Notes under the pieces: model-generated
Told to the model about the DNA's origin: nothing
Databases searched by the model: none
What the model saw: the letters and a program-made list of their open reading frames with translations, nothing else
Source of the DNA: Saccopteryx bilineata
Lineage: Eukaryota > Chordata > Mammalia > Chiroptera > Emballonuridae
NCBI RefSeq assembly: GCF_036850765.1
Contig: NC_089493.1
Coordinates: 186,591,140 to 186,655,139, forward strand
Reading direction: 5' to 3'
DNA length: 64,000 nt
Program-made: the position numbers and the translations under genes
Shown here: one piece after another, positions 34,981-45,213 of the stretch
Position numbering within the stretch: the stretch's first letter is position 1
Layout of the letters: every line of letters starts with the position of its first letter

Positions 34981-35378
34981 TTTTTTTTGTATTTTTCTGA
35001 AGCTGGAAATGGGGAGAGACAGTCAGACAGACTCCCGCATGCGCCGGACCGGGATCCACCCGGCACGCCCAACAGGGGTGACGCTGCCCACCAGGGGGGA
35101 TGCTCTGCCCCTCCAGGCGTCACTCTGTCGCGACCAGAGCCACTCTAGCGCCTGGGGCAGAGGCCAAGGAGCCATCCCAGCGCCCGGGCCATCTTTGCTC
35201 CAATGGAGCCTCAGCTGCAGGAGGGGAAGAGAGAGACAGAGAGGAAGGAGCGGGGTGGGGGGGGTGGGGGGGTGGAGAAGCAAATGGGCGCTTCTCCTGT
35301 GTGCCCTGGCCGGGAATCGAACCCGGGTGCCCCGCACGCCAGGCCGACGCTCTACCGCTGAGCCAACCGGCCAGGGCC
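34981..35378 (-). repeat. SINE-A copy, full length, two-box subfamily
   Basis: The 15-bp perfect duplication AGAAAGCAATTTTTT occurs at 34966-34980 and 35379-35393. The complete body runs from GTATTTTTCTGAAGCTGG to GAGCCAACCGGCCAGGGCC. A G-rich run (GGGGTGGGGGGGTGG) sits at the position of the C/T-rich stretch. It is near-consensus and so probably young. Frames of 82-128 codons on both strands are SINE passages. Confidence 0.96.
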
Positions 35379-35393
35379 AGAAAGCAATTTTTT

Positions 35394-36049
35394 AAAAATG
35401 TGCTATGATCCGCTTTATTTAAAGATTCATCTTTATTCAACTCTTTGCTCCACAATTTACTTCATTTTACCTTAAAAACACACCCTAAACATGTCACTGA
35501 TCAGGAGTTAAGATATAAAGAATAGGAGAACAAAAATAGATTTCCAAATTTAATTACATTGAAAGGGGAGAGGTCTACCTTCCATCAACTTCTTTATTTG
35601 AAACATTTGCTTAAATTTTTTAACAAGAAATTATAGGAATTACTCATTTTTCAACATGAAATAATTTAAATTAATTTAACATTTAATTTAATCATTTTAA
35701 AGTTAAATAACAAACAGTATCTTAGAGTAGCCATAAAATGTATTTTATTCTTTTTCTGATATACACAGTTTTGAAATTCTATCTCATACATTTCTAAATT
35801 TTTTTAGATAATTTAGTTCTACAACTCCAGTTTCTTTATCTTTCACTTGAACAATGTTCTTAACTTATTATAGTTAGGGCATTTGTAATTTTGAATTTTT
35901 ATATTATGACCTGCATAACTTACAATTTAAACAGTGCATTAATGAATTACCTCTAGTAAAAGTCAATAGGAACCATTTTTCTTTTATGAATTTTGAATGA
36001 CATAATTTAAGTTTAACAACTTGACAATGGTAGCATTACAAAGCATACT
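35394..36049. other. AT-rich unique DNA, no gene
   Basis: Nothing recognisable. Confidence 0.45.
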
Positions 36050-36590
36050 ACTTGCAAATCATATGGATGATCTCATTGTTATGTGAAGGAGTCAACAGGC
36101 ATATACCACAAATGCCAGTCAAGGGTTATTGTGCAAAACCTATAAGCAGAGAAATAGAAGGCGTGCATTATCAGAAGTCTAATTATAAGAGAGAAAAAGA
36201 AATACCAATAGAAATGGGCCCACAAGTGTTGCATATATTGAAATTATTAGACAGGCTTTAAAGTCACACTTTCCAGAAAAGTAGATGGCATGATTGAAAA
36301 AAATATATCAAGTTGAAATTCTAGCACAAAAATATAACTAAAATTAAGAAATTAATATAACAGGAGAATAAATTGCACAAGAGAGAATTTGTGAATTGGA
36401 AGAATGATATTGAAGTAAAGAAAGGGAAAAGAGACAATTGGGACATAGTAAAAATTTCTCACTGTTGTTTCATCTACACATAATTCTTTAGTACATTTTT
36501 AAAGCAACATATAATTGCAGTCCAAGAAAAAGAACAGACAGAATAAAATCAATGCAGTAATTGATATTTTACTGATCAAGAGTTTTCTAA
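36050..36590 (+). mobile_element. Ancient LINE-1 (L1M/HAL1-type) ORF1-region relic
   Basis: CACAAAAATATAACTAAAATTAAGAA and GAGAGAATTTGTGAATTGGAA, in that order, resemble the L1M ORF1 region (aaaataactgaaattaagaact... gagagaatctgtgaactggaa). It is heavily decayed, with no open frame of the right length. Boundaries are approximate. Confidence 0.5.
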
Positions 36591-37417
36591 AAAGTTAATG
36601 AAATATGAACAAAATGATTTTTAATAAAAGAAAAAAAATAACTGTGGAGAAGATCTAGAAATAACCATGACAGATTATAGCTGAAGATGATCAGTTTCAT
36701 GGTCAGTCCTGAGAAAATTAAAAAGTGAGTTTGTACATTATACCTAGCATATACATAGTATGTTTGTATTGATAGCACATTTTGTCTAGAAATTCTGAAT
36801 TGAATTGGAGAAAGAAATATACAAAAATAAGCTAACTGAGAGTCAGTAATTAACCCCAAATATATATTTATATTGTATCAGGAAATAAATGTCAACATCT
36901 CTGAACTCTTTTTGGAAGAAAAGGGAGAGAAGAATGTTTCGAGGACATAATATACAAACAGTTGAATCTTCATGTTCTTTAGTAAACAGTCTACACTGAA
37001 TATCTAAAATAAAAATAAGAAATAGCAATGGAAGCATACTATTTTAAAGTTCGTAAGAAAATTTCAAAAGAAGATAAAGTAGTTGATATATTTATTCTAA
37101 TGAAGTAATGAATTTTATTATTCTAATGAAAATAGAGTATGTTGGGGACAAGATCTCTGTTGCTCTTTTAAGCTTTGTAATATATATACTACTGATATCA
37201 ATTGAAGTGCATGTATCTATATAATGTATGCAGTATATGTACTTTCATATATGTAGCATATAATACAGTTTATACAATAGTATATGTATTATCATTACCA
37301 TTGATTTTCCATACTCTCCTATTAGTGCCTTCTTTCTCTCAAATGCATTTGTTTTAGTTAATGGCTCCTAATCTTGACTCTGCATTTCAACCTGAAGCAT
37401 TCCTTAAAATGGCAAGG
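36591..37417. other. AT-rich DNA, no gene
   Basis: The block may be a continuation of the decayed L1, but no landmark is clear. Confidence 0.4.
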
Positions 37418-37419
37418 AC

Positions 37420-37609
37420 GCCTGACCTGTAGTGGCGCAGTGAAGAAAGCATTGACTTGGAACGCTGAGGTCACTGGTTTGAAACCCCGGGCTTGCCCCG
37501 TCAAGGCACATATGGGAATTAATGCTTCCTGCTCCTACCCACTTCTCTCTCTCCTTCTCTTTTTCTCTCACTCCCCTCTCTAAAAATGAATAAATAAAAT
37601 CTTTTTAAA
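37420..37609 (+). repeat. SINE-B copy
   Basis: The head is GCCTGACCTGTAGTGGCGCA with B box GGTTTGAAACC. AAGGCACATATGGGAATTAA, a CT-rich stretch and AATGAATAAATAAAATC follow. AAAATGGCA recurs on both sides as a likely target-site duplication. Confidence 0.92.
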
Positions 37610-37614
37610 AAATG

Positions 37615-38748
37615 GCAGTGCCACTTCCCAACTACCCCCTGCTATTCTGTCTTCCGTGCTTCATAAGGGGGCTGACATCTTTAGTTTTAGCTTTGGGGGA
37701 ACAAAGTAAGAACAGTACCGGTTTCTATCTTTGACATCATTAATTTTCAACTCACATGTAACAACGTTCCACATGCATTTTCTACCTGAGCCACATTTCT
37801 CTGGTTAATAGTGAACTAATGTTAGGTGATTTAAAATAGAAGTTTAAGCAAAAAAAGCCCAATATCAAAGAAGTACTTGAAGTAATGAAATTGTTTCCTT
37901 TATTGCAAATTTTATTTTAAACCTCCCAATTATCATCTTCATTGACAGTGTAATCAGGACTTAATATTGAGCTGCTGTTAATTTTTAATGCTACTTATGT
38001 TTTTTAATACCATGTATAATTTGGCACTGAATCTTTTACTAGAACTAAGCTTTGGCATCCTCTGCAGTCATCCACTCAAAACTAATATTTTAATCAATTA
38101 GCATCCCTTTCCTTCCCACCCCACACACATTTCATGTTAGAATGCTTATAGCAGTGCATACTTTTAAAAACATTTTAGTATAGTAATAAATAGGATTTCA
38201 CTTGCAGCAAGACAAAATTATTAGAAAGACAGTAAAATATTTTCCCAGGATTAAAAAAAATATTATAATTATAAAGTATTATAGCCAGAAGTAAGTTGAC
38301 TTCTCAACACATTTTCAGCTATAGACTCTTCCGGTTAATCAAGTGATATTACTGACATCTAACTACTTACTCTAAATAAAACAGTATTTATAATAAGAGT
38401 TGTTCTTTTTAGACAAAAAAGGAATGTATATCCATGTATAGTTAGTTCACTTCATTTCTCAGGAGAAGATTCACTATCATGGTGGTTGGACACTAACTTT
38501 CCTGTGACTTTCACCTTTTTGAGTTAAGGATGCATTTCTTAGGGTTTAGCTTATTAAGACCAGACTTTTCAAACAGGTACACACTTCCCTTGGGGATATG
38601 CGGGTGCCTGTTTAGATTTCAAATACTAATAGAGGATCCTAATTAGAGTATAACTGCACTTCTGTGAATATTCAATCCCTCATTACAAGAATTAACTTGA
38701 ACCAAAGATCAATTACATGAAAATTGGTAAACTTGTTTAGTGAGTATG
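37615..38748. other. Unique DNA, no gene
   Basis: AT-rich, with nothing recognisable. Confidence 0.45.
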
Positions 38749-38753
38749 ATATT

Positions 38754-39337
38754 TGTAAGACCAGGGGCCGCCGCTGTCATGGCCATTCACACCCAGGTTC
38801 TCATTGGATTCAGGCAGATGGTAAAGAAACAGTGGAGCCAAAAAGTGGTGGCCATTCCGTTAATTAAAGTCTCACACCAGCCAACAAGCAAACAAGTAGG
38901 GAAAACATTTCCCCGTTCATTCAGGGCTCCCAAAGCCCTGACACATTCTCCAGTTCCACAACCAGGAGAATCTTCTCAGGTTCCTCCTAGAATCAAAAGC
39001 CCTCACAAGCCTCAGTAGGGCTCCCAAAACCCCTCAGCTCTGGTTTCCCATCTATATAACTTCTCTCTCTCTCTGGAAAACTGCCTTCTTCTTCAGCACT
39101 CTGCATGTGCTCTGCTCTGCTCTCCCTGTAAAGACTGGCTAGGCCCCCAAAGACCCTCCTCCAGCAAACATTAGCAAGACAATGGCCCCTCCCAAGCAGG
39201 AATGCAATCCGCAGTTTACAATCAACTGCCCTGCTCTGAGGACAAGCACTCACATGGCTGCCCAGAACCATTTTTTTTTTTACAATAAAAGTGAGCAAAC
39301 TGAAAAATACAAACTTTACAAACTCATTTGCACAACA
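38754..39337 (+). mobile_element. Solo LTR of an endogenous retrovirus (probable)
   Basis: The element starts TGTAAGACC and ends GCACAACA, the TG...CA ends of an LTR. It is flanked by perfect 5-bp duplications ATATT (38749-38753 and 39338-39342). A TATA box (TCTATATAAC at 39051-39060) and a polyadenylation signal AATAAA (39284-39289) lie in the right order for U3-R-U5 on the plus strand. At 584 bp the length is normal for an LTR. There is no internal viral region, so recombination between two LTRs is the likely history. I cannot name the family, and a 5-bp duplication does not settle the class. Frames inside (92 and 124 codons) have no viral domain. Confidence 0.82.
39051..39060 (+). promoter_or_regulatory. 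TATA box of the solo LTR
   Basis: TCTATATAAC lies about 300 bp into the LTR, with an AATAAA signal 225 bp downstream, as expected for LTR promoters. Present activity is unknown. Confidence 0.6.
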
Positions 39338-39396
39338 ATATTTTTTAGAAAACAGATTCAGGTGCAAAACAAGTGTCTTAAAAAAAATTGTTTTTT

Positions 39397-39589
39397 GCCT
39401 GACCTGTGGTGGCGCAGTGGATAAAATGTCGACCTAGAAATGCTGAGGTCGCCAGTTCGAAACCCTGGGCTTGCCTGGTCAAGGCACCTATGGGAGTTGA
39501 TGCTTCCAGCTCCTTCCCCCTTCTCTCTCTCTGTCTCTCTTCTCTCTCTCTCTCTCCTCTCTAAAAATGAATAAATAAAAATTAAAAAA
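39397..39589 (+). repeat. SINE-B copy
   Basis: The head is GCCTGACCTGTGGTGGCGCA with B box AGTTCGAAACC, then GGCTTGCCTGGTCAAGGCAC, a CT-rich stretch and the tail AAAAATGAATAAATAAAAAT. It lies about 60 bp from the solo LTR. Low-complexity flanks (A-run then T-run) hide the duplication. Confidence 0.94.
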
Positions 39590-39769
39590 ATTTTTTTTTC
39601 AATAATTCAAATTAACCATTTTCTGTGATAGCAGAAAATTTAATATAGTCCAGTTTTCTCAGATGTTTTAGGTCTAAACAACCTCATAGCCTGTCCTCAT
39701 TCTGTCTGCTCTGAACTTGACTTCCCTGAGATGACATCTAAAGACCAGTGTAGGTGAGGTAAGGGTGAA

Positions 39770-40400
39770 GAAATACCGCTTCTTCATCCTCAGTGATGTA
39801 ACTGAGCCACTAGGTCCTTGTATTATCTGACAATGAAAGGCTGAGACTTGGCATCAAGAAGTCCATGTTTCCGTTTGGTCACCAGCACTACTGTCCCTTC
39901 TAATGTTGGAGGACCAGTATCTTTGTTCCAGCTGTTTGAGGTAATGCAGTCTTCCATCTTTCCACCACAAAGAAAAAACCATGCAGCTCACTGCAATGTA
40001 GGTTTCCATGTATGATATGAAAGGCTGTCTGGGGTTTTTCAGGTAGCAATTCTTTTTCTTTTTCCTCATGTCCCGAGTACATGGGAGACTCTGTGGGTTG
40101 TGTGCCAGATAAAAGGTGAAGCACAATTCATCTCTACTCTTAAATTTTCATAATTATCTGGGAGTGTTATATCCCACATACAAGCTAAGCCTGCAAGTTC
40201 TGCAGAATGCAGAGCTTAGCATCAATGTTTAACCCTCATCAGTGAAGGACGGCAGTGCCAAGTAGGAAGCACATCAGTTTCTCTGATCAATTTCTTTTTC
40301 TCAATTCTACTAGGTTGTGTCGAGCCCATGAATTAGATAGCCTTGCTGGGAATGGTTGTCTTAATGCTGTCCCTCGCTAGGTTTTTGCTCCTGCATGAAT
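39770..40400 (-). pseudogene. Possible unidentified pseudogene fragment (weak)
   Basis: Codon-like, higher-complexity sequence contrasts with its surroundings. On the minus strand, long partly overlapping open stretches switch frame several times (for example 39854-40126 and 39900-40124), as in a decayed processed gene copy. I do not recognise the product, and I see no poly(A) end or duplication. Unique non-coding DNA is an equally good explanation. Confidence 0.22.
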
Positions 40401-43253
40401 GGGGAAACCAGAATTCCTAACACATCATCAATTTTTAAAACAAACTAACAAAAATACTCAAATTTTCAACGTCCTCTGAGTATTGCCAACATTTTTTTAT
40501 AGTCATAATGTGGGGTCAACTACAGATCCACAGCAGGTTCTTGTCCACCTCATTAGTAAGTTTTCTTTAGACACGTAGCGTATCACATTGGAAAGTGGAA
40601 GGCACTTGTCTTAGAGCCTCCCATGAACCTGACTGAGATTGCAAACATTGTAGCAAGTGTTTTATATTACAGAACTGAAGAGTACCTAGAAAGTAATGGG
40701 AGCAGAAGAATTTTTAACTATTATCATTGTCAGAATACCTGTAAGAACTGGCCCTGGGTCTAGAAATGACTGTATACACCTGAAATAATGTCTGAATCAT
40801 TGAGGCAAGTCTTAGAGTAAATTAATGGGAAAAGGTAAGAAGAATGAAAAGAGAGTTGTCAGGTGCACAATATTAATTTTTTGAAGATGGAAGCAATTTA
40901 TCTTTTGTGGGATACAATACAAAATGACATTTCAAAGCATAAACACTTATTTCTAGGTTAGGGGTATATAATTTGCATCTATATATGTATATATATATTT
41001 TTTAGATGAAAAATTTCTGTATTGCAAAGTTGACTCAAGTTATTAGAATTATTTTTTACATTTTCTTTCTGTTAAAGATCAGATTAACTTAATTCATTGA
41101 ATTTATTATAATTTGCATCTTACCTCTAATAAAAGTAGGGCTTCAGCTGCACAGGCACCAGATTCAATTTTCTATTGTTTCCATTTTACATAAATATAAA
41201 ACTATGGTGTTTCTTTGCAAAAGTAATTGCACAAAGTTAAGCACATTTAAATCAACAGAAGCATGATTTTTTATAGAGCAAAAGAAATACAGGCATCCAG
41301 AGTGTAAGAATAGGTAGATTACACTGAATAAGCATTAATCATGTTTATTTGACCCCCTAATTGTTCTTTGGCACAGTATTCTTTAACATAAAGCCAAAGA
41401 TGTGGGTGGCTTGTTGACTTGTTTTATATTTCAAATTCTGAGGAGAAATGTATGCAATTAATTAGCATGCTCAGAAAAGAAAATCATTCACATGGAAAAT
41501 GAAATTTGAAAAACAATGTGTACGCATTTCAGCTCTAATAGTGCAAGATAGAAACTAACCTTCCCTTAGGTGTGAAATACGGGTTCTTGAGAGTTCATAT
41601 TCCCCTTAGACTGTGTTGTCCTTTGTGTTTGTGTGTTTCTTCAAAAATATGAAAAAGGCTATATTTCATTCTGTGTGTTTAAAGTATAGTATAAATTTTC
41701 TTTATTTTTAACTCTCATTTTATAAGTAGGAGAGAGATAAGAGAACCAAGTAAATGTAGTCCATAGCAAAGCAAAAATTAGGCAAAAATAAGAGAAGTAA
41801 AGATAATAATCACAATACTAATAAAAAATGAGCAATAACTATAATAGATGTATTTTCAGGTTTTTTCTGATTTTCTTTCCATTAAGATCCCACTGTTCTT
41901 GATAAGGAGGTTTCTGTCTCCACGTGCTTCGGCTGGGTGAGATCACAGGTCCTGCCCAAAAGAAGAAACATAACTCAGACTTGATCATTTGTACTGTTTC
42001 AACTTCCTGCCTATTGGCATCGATTCGGGGCACAAGTCCCAACAGGCCAGAATTCACTAGTTCCTTTAAGAAGCTTTAAAAAAAAATGGTGTTTATCATC
42101 TGGGCATTTCCAGCAATGAAGGTAAAATAGTCACAAGCTACTGGAGACCCATGTTTCCAACATGTGAGGAAAGCAGGACTTGGAGATAGAGACTGTTATC
42201 TGGAGACAGAGTGGCTTCCTGATGCCTGTTGAAACCTAGATTCTGCTGGATTCTAGTCTCTGAATTTTTAATCTACTCAAATAATTCAATTCACTTTTTG
42301 CTTAATCTAGTTTAAGGTAAGTTTCTTATACACATGCAACCAAAAAGGTTGTCCTGATGGGGTAGGGGCCCAATTTATTTGCATCTTTTATTGTGTTAAG
42401 TATGTATACAAATTGTGGCACTGGGTTTTTAAAGGTGGACAAAGGTAAAGTAACAAAGTGACTTACTCAAAAATCTGTAATCAGTCAAAGTAGGAGTGCA
42501 TTCAGACAAGTGAAAATACAATTAGATGTAATGAATAAAGTATCAATGAATGACAGTCTCTGTGACCATTAATCTCTCCTCCATTTCATTAATACCAAGA
42601 TAATATAACTCTATTATATTTCCTGTATCCTATAGCTTTTATCCATCCTTTTTTCCCTCCATTTTAGTTCATGGGAATTGTCACTATTCTTCCTTTACAG
42701 TCCCTGAAATATTTTTACTGCTCTAATGTTCATTCTGCATTCTGCCAATTAATTAGCGGTGAAGAAGTTTTAAAAAAGTAAATATTTAAAAAGATTAGAA
42801 CTGACCAAAATATTGCGTATTGCAATAGGTTGTTTTCTCAGTTAAACTGTTTGTATCAGTGTGATCATTTTATATAAATGCAAAAACTATGTCTATTCAA
42901 GTTCTCTGATTTTTTTCTTGTGGCTGTTTTAAATCTACTGATGAAACAGAGGGAACTCTTCATCTATGTTACTGCTCATTTTATTGTTAGCTTTTCTATT
43001 TTGACTTTGCTTTATAATTTCTAAATATGCTGAAATTACTTTGCTGAAATCATTTCTGAAATGTTTGCAGATTGTCCATCTTTTCCCATGGACCATTTGC
43101 TTACTAATCTTGGTTATTTTACATACCTTGTCAGATCTTTCCAATGTTTGTGGCATATTTGAGTCTGGTTCAGTTGATGATTTTACTTTTTGTCAATTCA
43201 TTGTCTGGTACCAAGATTACCCTCATTGTACTAGAGATTTACAAGAGAACTTC
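40401..43253. other. Unique AT-rich DNA, no supported gene
   Basis: Frames of 72-73 codons at 41839-42057, 42935-43156 and 43041-43259 are unrecognised. No repeat family stood out in this long block. Confidence 0.4.
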
Positions 43254-43261
43254 TCTTAACC

Positions 43262-43612
43262 CAGTGCTGGTCAACCTGGTCCCTACCGCCCACTAGGGGG
43301 CGCTCCAGCTTTCATGGTGGGCGGTAGCAGAGCAACCAAAGTATAAATAAAAAGGTAGATTTAATTATAGTAAGTTGTTTTATAAAGATTTATTCTGCCA
43401 AACTTAGCAAAAATCTGACATAAAGTACTTGGTAAGTAATTATTATTACATACTTTAACTTGCTGTAACTCCGCTTTATAAATTTTATAAAGTAAAGTTA
43501 CTTTCCTACTTTATAAATCACCATTACTGTGGAACAGGTGGGCAGTTTAGAAAATTTTACTACTAACAGATAAAAAAGTGGGCAGTAGGTATAAAAAGGT
43601 TGACTATCCCTG
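43262..43612 (+). mobile_element. hAT MITE with CTCF-like motif
   Basis: The ends are CAGTGCTGGTCAACCTGGTC at the left and GGTTGACTATCCCTG at the right (complement CAGGGATAGTCAACC), imperfect inverted repeats. The 8-bp flanks TCTTAACC (43254-43261) and TCTTTACC (43613-43620) agree at 7 of 8, as hAT insertion predicts. The 351-bp interior is non-coding. CCGCCCACTAGGGGGCGCT near the left end also carries an excellent CTCF core. Confidence 0.92.
43288..43304 (+). promoter_or_regulatory. CTCF-like motif inside hAT MITE
   Basis: GCCCACTAGGGGGCGCT fits the CTCF core (CCASYAGRKGGCRS) at every core position: CC, A, C, T, AGGGGGC, G, C. Binding in cells is an inference. Confidence 0.6.
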
Positions 43613-43809
43613 TCTTTACCCTTTGAGTAGTGAGATTTTTTCATGCTTGCTGACCCCTGGGAGTGAGTTTTTGTTTTGTTTTGTTTTTCAAAAATGAAAT
43701 TAGTTCCAGTTGTATTAATTTAAAATCATGTTTGTTTGATAAGCAATTTATAGAAAGATGAAGAACATATACTGCCTTTTTTGAATGTTGCCTTATACAC
43801 TTTTTTTTT

Positions 43810-43950
43810 CTGATTTACATATTTCACTCCGTATAATGTTATCAAGATCCCACCATTTTATTGTAAGTGATCCAATGTCATCATTTCTTATGGCTGAATA
43901 GTATACCATGGTGTATATGTGCCACATCTTCTTTATCCAGTCTTCTATTT
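43810..43950 (-). mobile_element. LINE-1 3'-end fragment, antisense
   Basis: ATCAAGATCCCACCATTTTA, CATTTCTTATGGCTGAATAG, CATGGTGTATATGTGCCACA and TCTTCTTTATCCAGTCTTCT are the complement of the same L1 3' end seen at 5244-5723. It breaks off at 43950, where a poly(T) begins. Confidence 0.85.
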
Positions 43951-44275
43951 TTTTTTTTTACAGTGATTAAAGCCTTTAAGCAAACTCTTGGCCAATACAG
44001 CAAGAATCCATAAAAGAGTAGTGTCCTTAACATGTTCACCAAGTCCAAGTTGGCACCAACCCCATGCCAAATCCCTGAAAAATGCAACCCAACCCCAGTT
44101 CAGTCTGTTATGAGCTGTCACAAGGAGCAGGAGTCCAGGGAAAGTCCACATCTAGGAAAAGTCCGCACAGCACAGGAATTATTGTCACAATTCTATACTT
44201 TGCAGCTCACGTCCAAGTCCCAATGACCGCTGCTTCTAGCTGGTAATGATTCAGGTAGAGCCTTACACACTTTTA
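43951..44275 (-). repeat. Unclassified retrosequence with poly(A) tail, antisense
   Basis: Read on the minus strand the segment ends in GGCTTTAATCACTGTA followed by about 10 A residues, abutting the antisense L1 break. This is the layout of a poly(A)-tailed retrocopy inserted into, or switched from, the L1. A 68-codon minus-strand frame has no known domain. The 5' boundary is a guess. Confidence 0.4.
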
Positions 44276-45020
44276 AAATAAACACTTGTACGATCGTTCT
44301 CCGGATGGTCAGGAGGCACGAGGACGTACATGAATGTTCATACTACTCAAGGGGTTAATGCTTGTGTCACTCTGAGTTTTCAGTCTCATATTTGAACTTG
44401 CCATGTTCTCGCAGTTCCCCCAGCAACATGACCCTGTTACCTGCTGTTCACTGTTTGTTAGCCTGGCGGTGAGGGCAGGGCAGTGCTCTCTTGTCTTGAT
44501 TGAGCCTCAAACTGAGGCAGATACCGTGCACCTGGAATGTGGCCCTCTCCTTGTTCCTGCCTTTCTCTCCGTGATAGATCTAGGCCTGATGCATATTCCT
44601 GTTCCTATTCTAGTGGGGGAGAGAACTTAGTTTCCTTCTGGATGCGGTGGGTTCTCACAGTGCCCTCAGATAATCAGTATTTTTGCTCTGACAGTTAAGA
44701 TTTCCTTCCAGGAGATAGGGGAGGAGGAGCCAGGTGTGTTCTGTGCCCAACTGCAGTGTCCCCAGCTCCCCTCCCCCAGGCTTGTGTCCAAAGCAATGCT
44801 TTCTCAGGACAGCCCCTGACTATTTTTGTGAGTTCACAGCACGACCTTGGAGGAAAATAATTGCAATATGATTTTGGCCCCCCCGGGCTTCACACTCTGT
44901 CTCCAGCCATATTTTACCTCCCTAAATTTCTATACATCTACAGCTGAATTCTTCTGACCAGTTTTGTGCTGCTGCAGCTGTTGTAAGGAGAGAGCTTCTC
45001 ATGTCCTGCCTTCCCCCTCT
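44276..45020. other. GC-richer unclassified block
   Basis: The composition is clearly less AT-rich than the surroundings (CAGCAACATGACCCTGTTAC, CCCCAGCTCCCCTCCCCCAG). It could be an old LTR or the 5' UTR of an L1. A 75-codon frame at 44403-44630 is unrecognised. No gene is supported. Confidence 0.35.
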
Positions 45021-45213
45021 CAGGCGTCCCCAGACAACGGCCCCACCGGTGGCATGCGGCCCCCTGAGGCCATTTGTCCAGTCCCCACTGCACTTCCGGA
45101 AGGAGCACCTCTTTCATTGGTGGTCAGTGAGAGGAGCACTGTATGTGGCGGTCCTCAAGCGGTCTGAAGGACAGTGAACTGGTCCCCTGTGTAAAATGTT
45201 TGGGAACCCCCTG
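45021..45213 (+). mobile_element. hAT MITE, short derivative of the 32639 family
   Basis: The start CAGGCGTCCCCAGAC, then GCATGCGGCCCCCTGAGGCC, TTCATTGGTGGTCAGTGAGA, GGACAGTGAACTGG and the end TTTGGGAACCCCCTG follow the family of 32639-32968 in the opposite orientation. The central part of about 140 bp is absent. No matching 8-bp flanks are visible, so it is older or its flanks have changed. Confidence 0.88.

Noticed and set aside
38740..39367. Reading frames inside the solo LTR as possible retroviral protein
   Set aside because: They fall in U3/R/U5-type sequence and show no gag, pol or env similarity.
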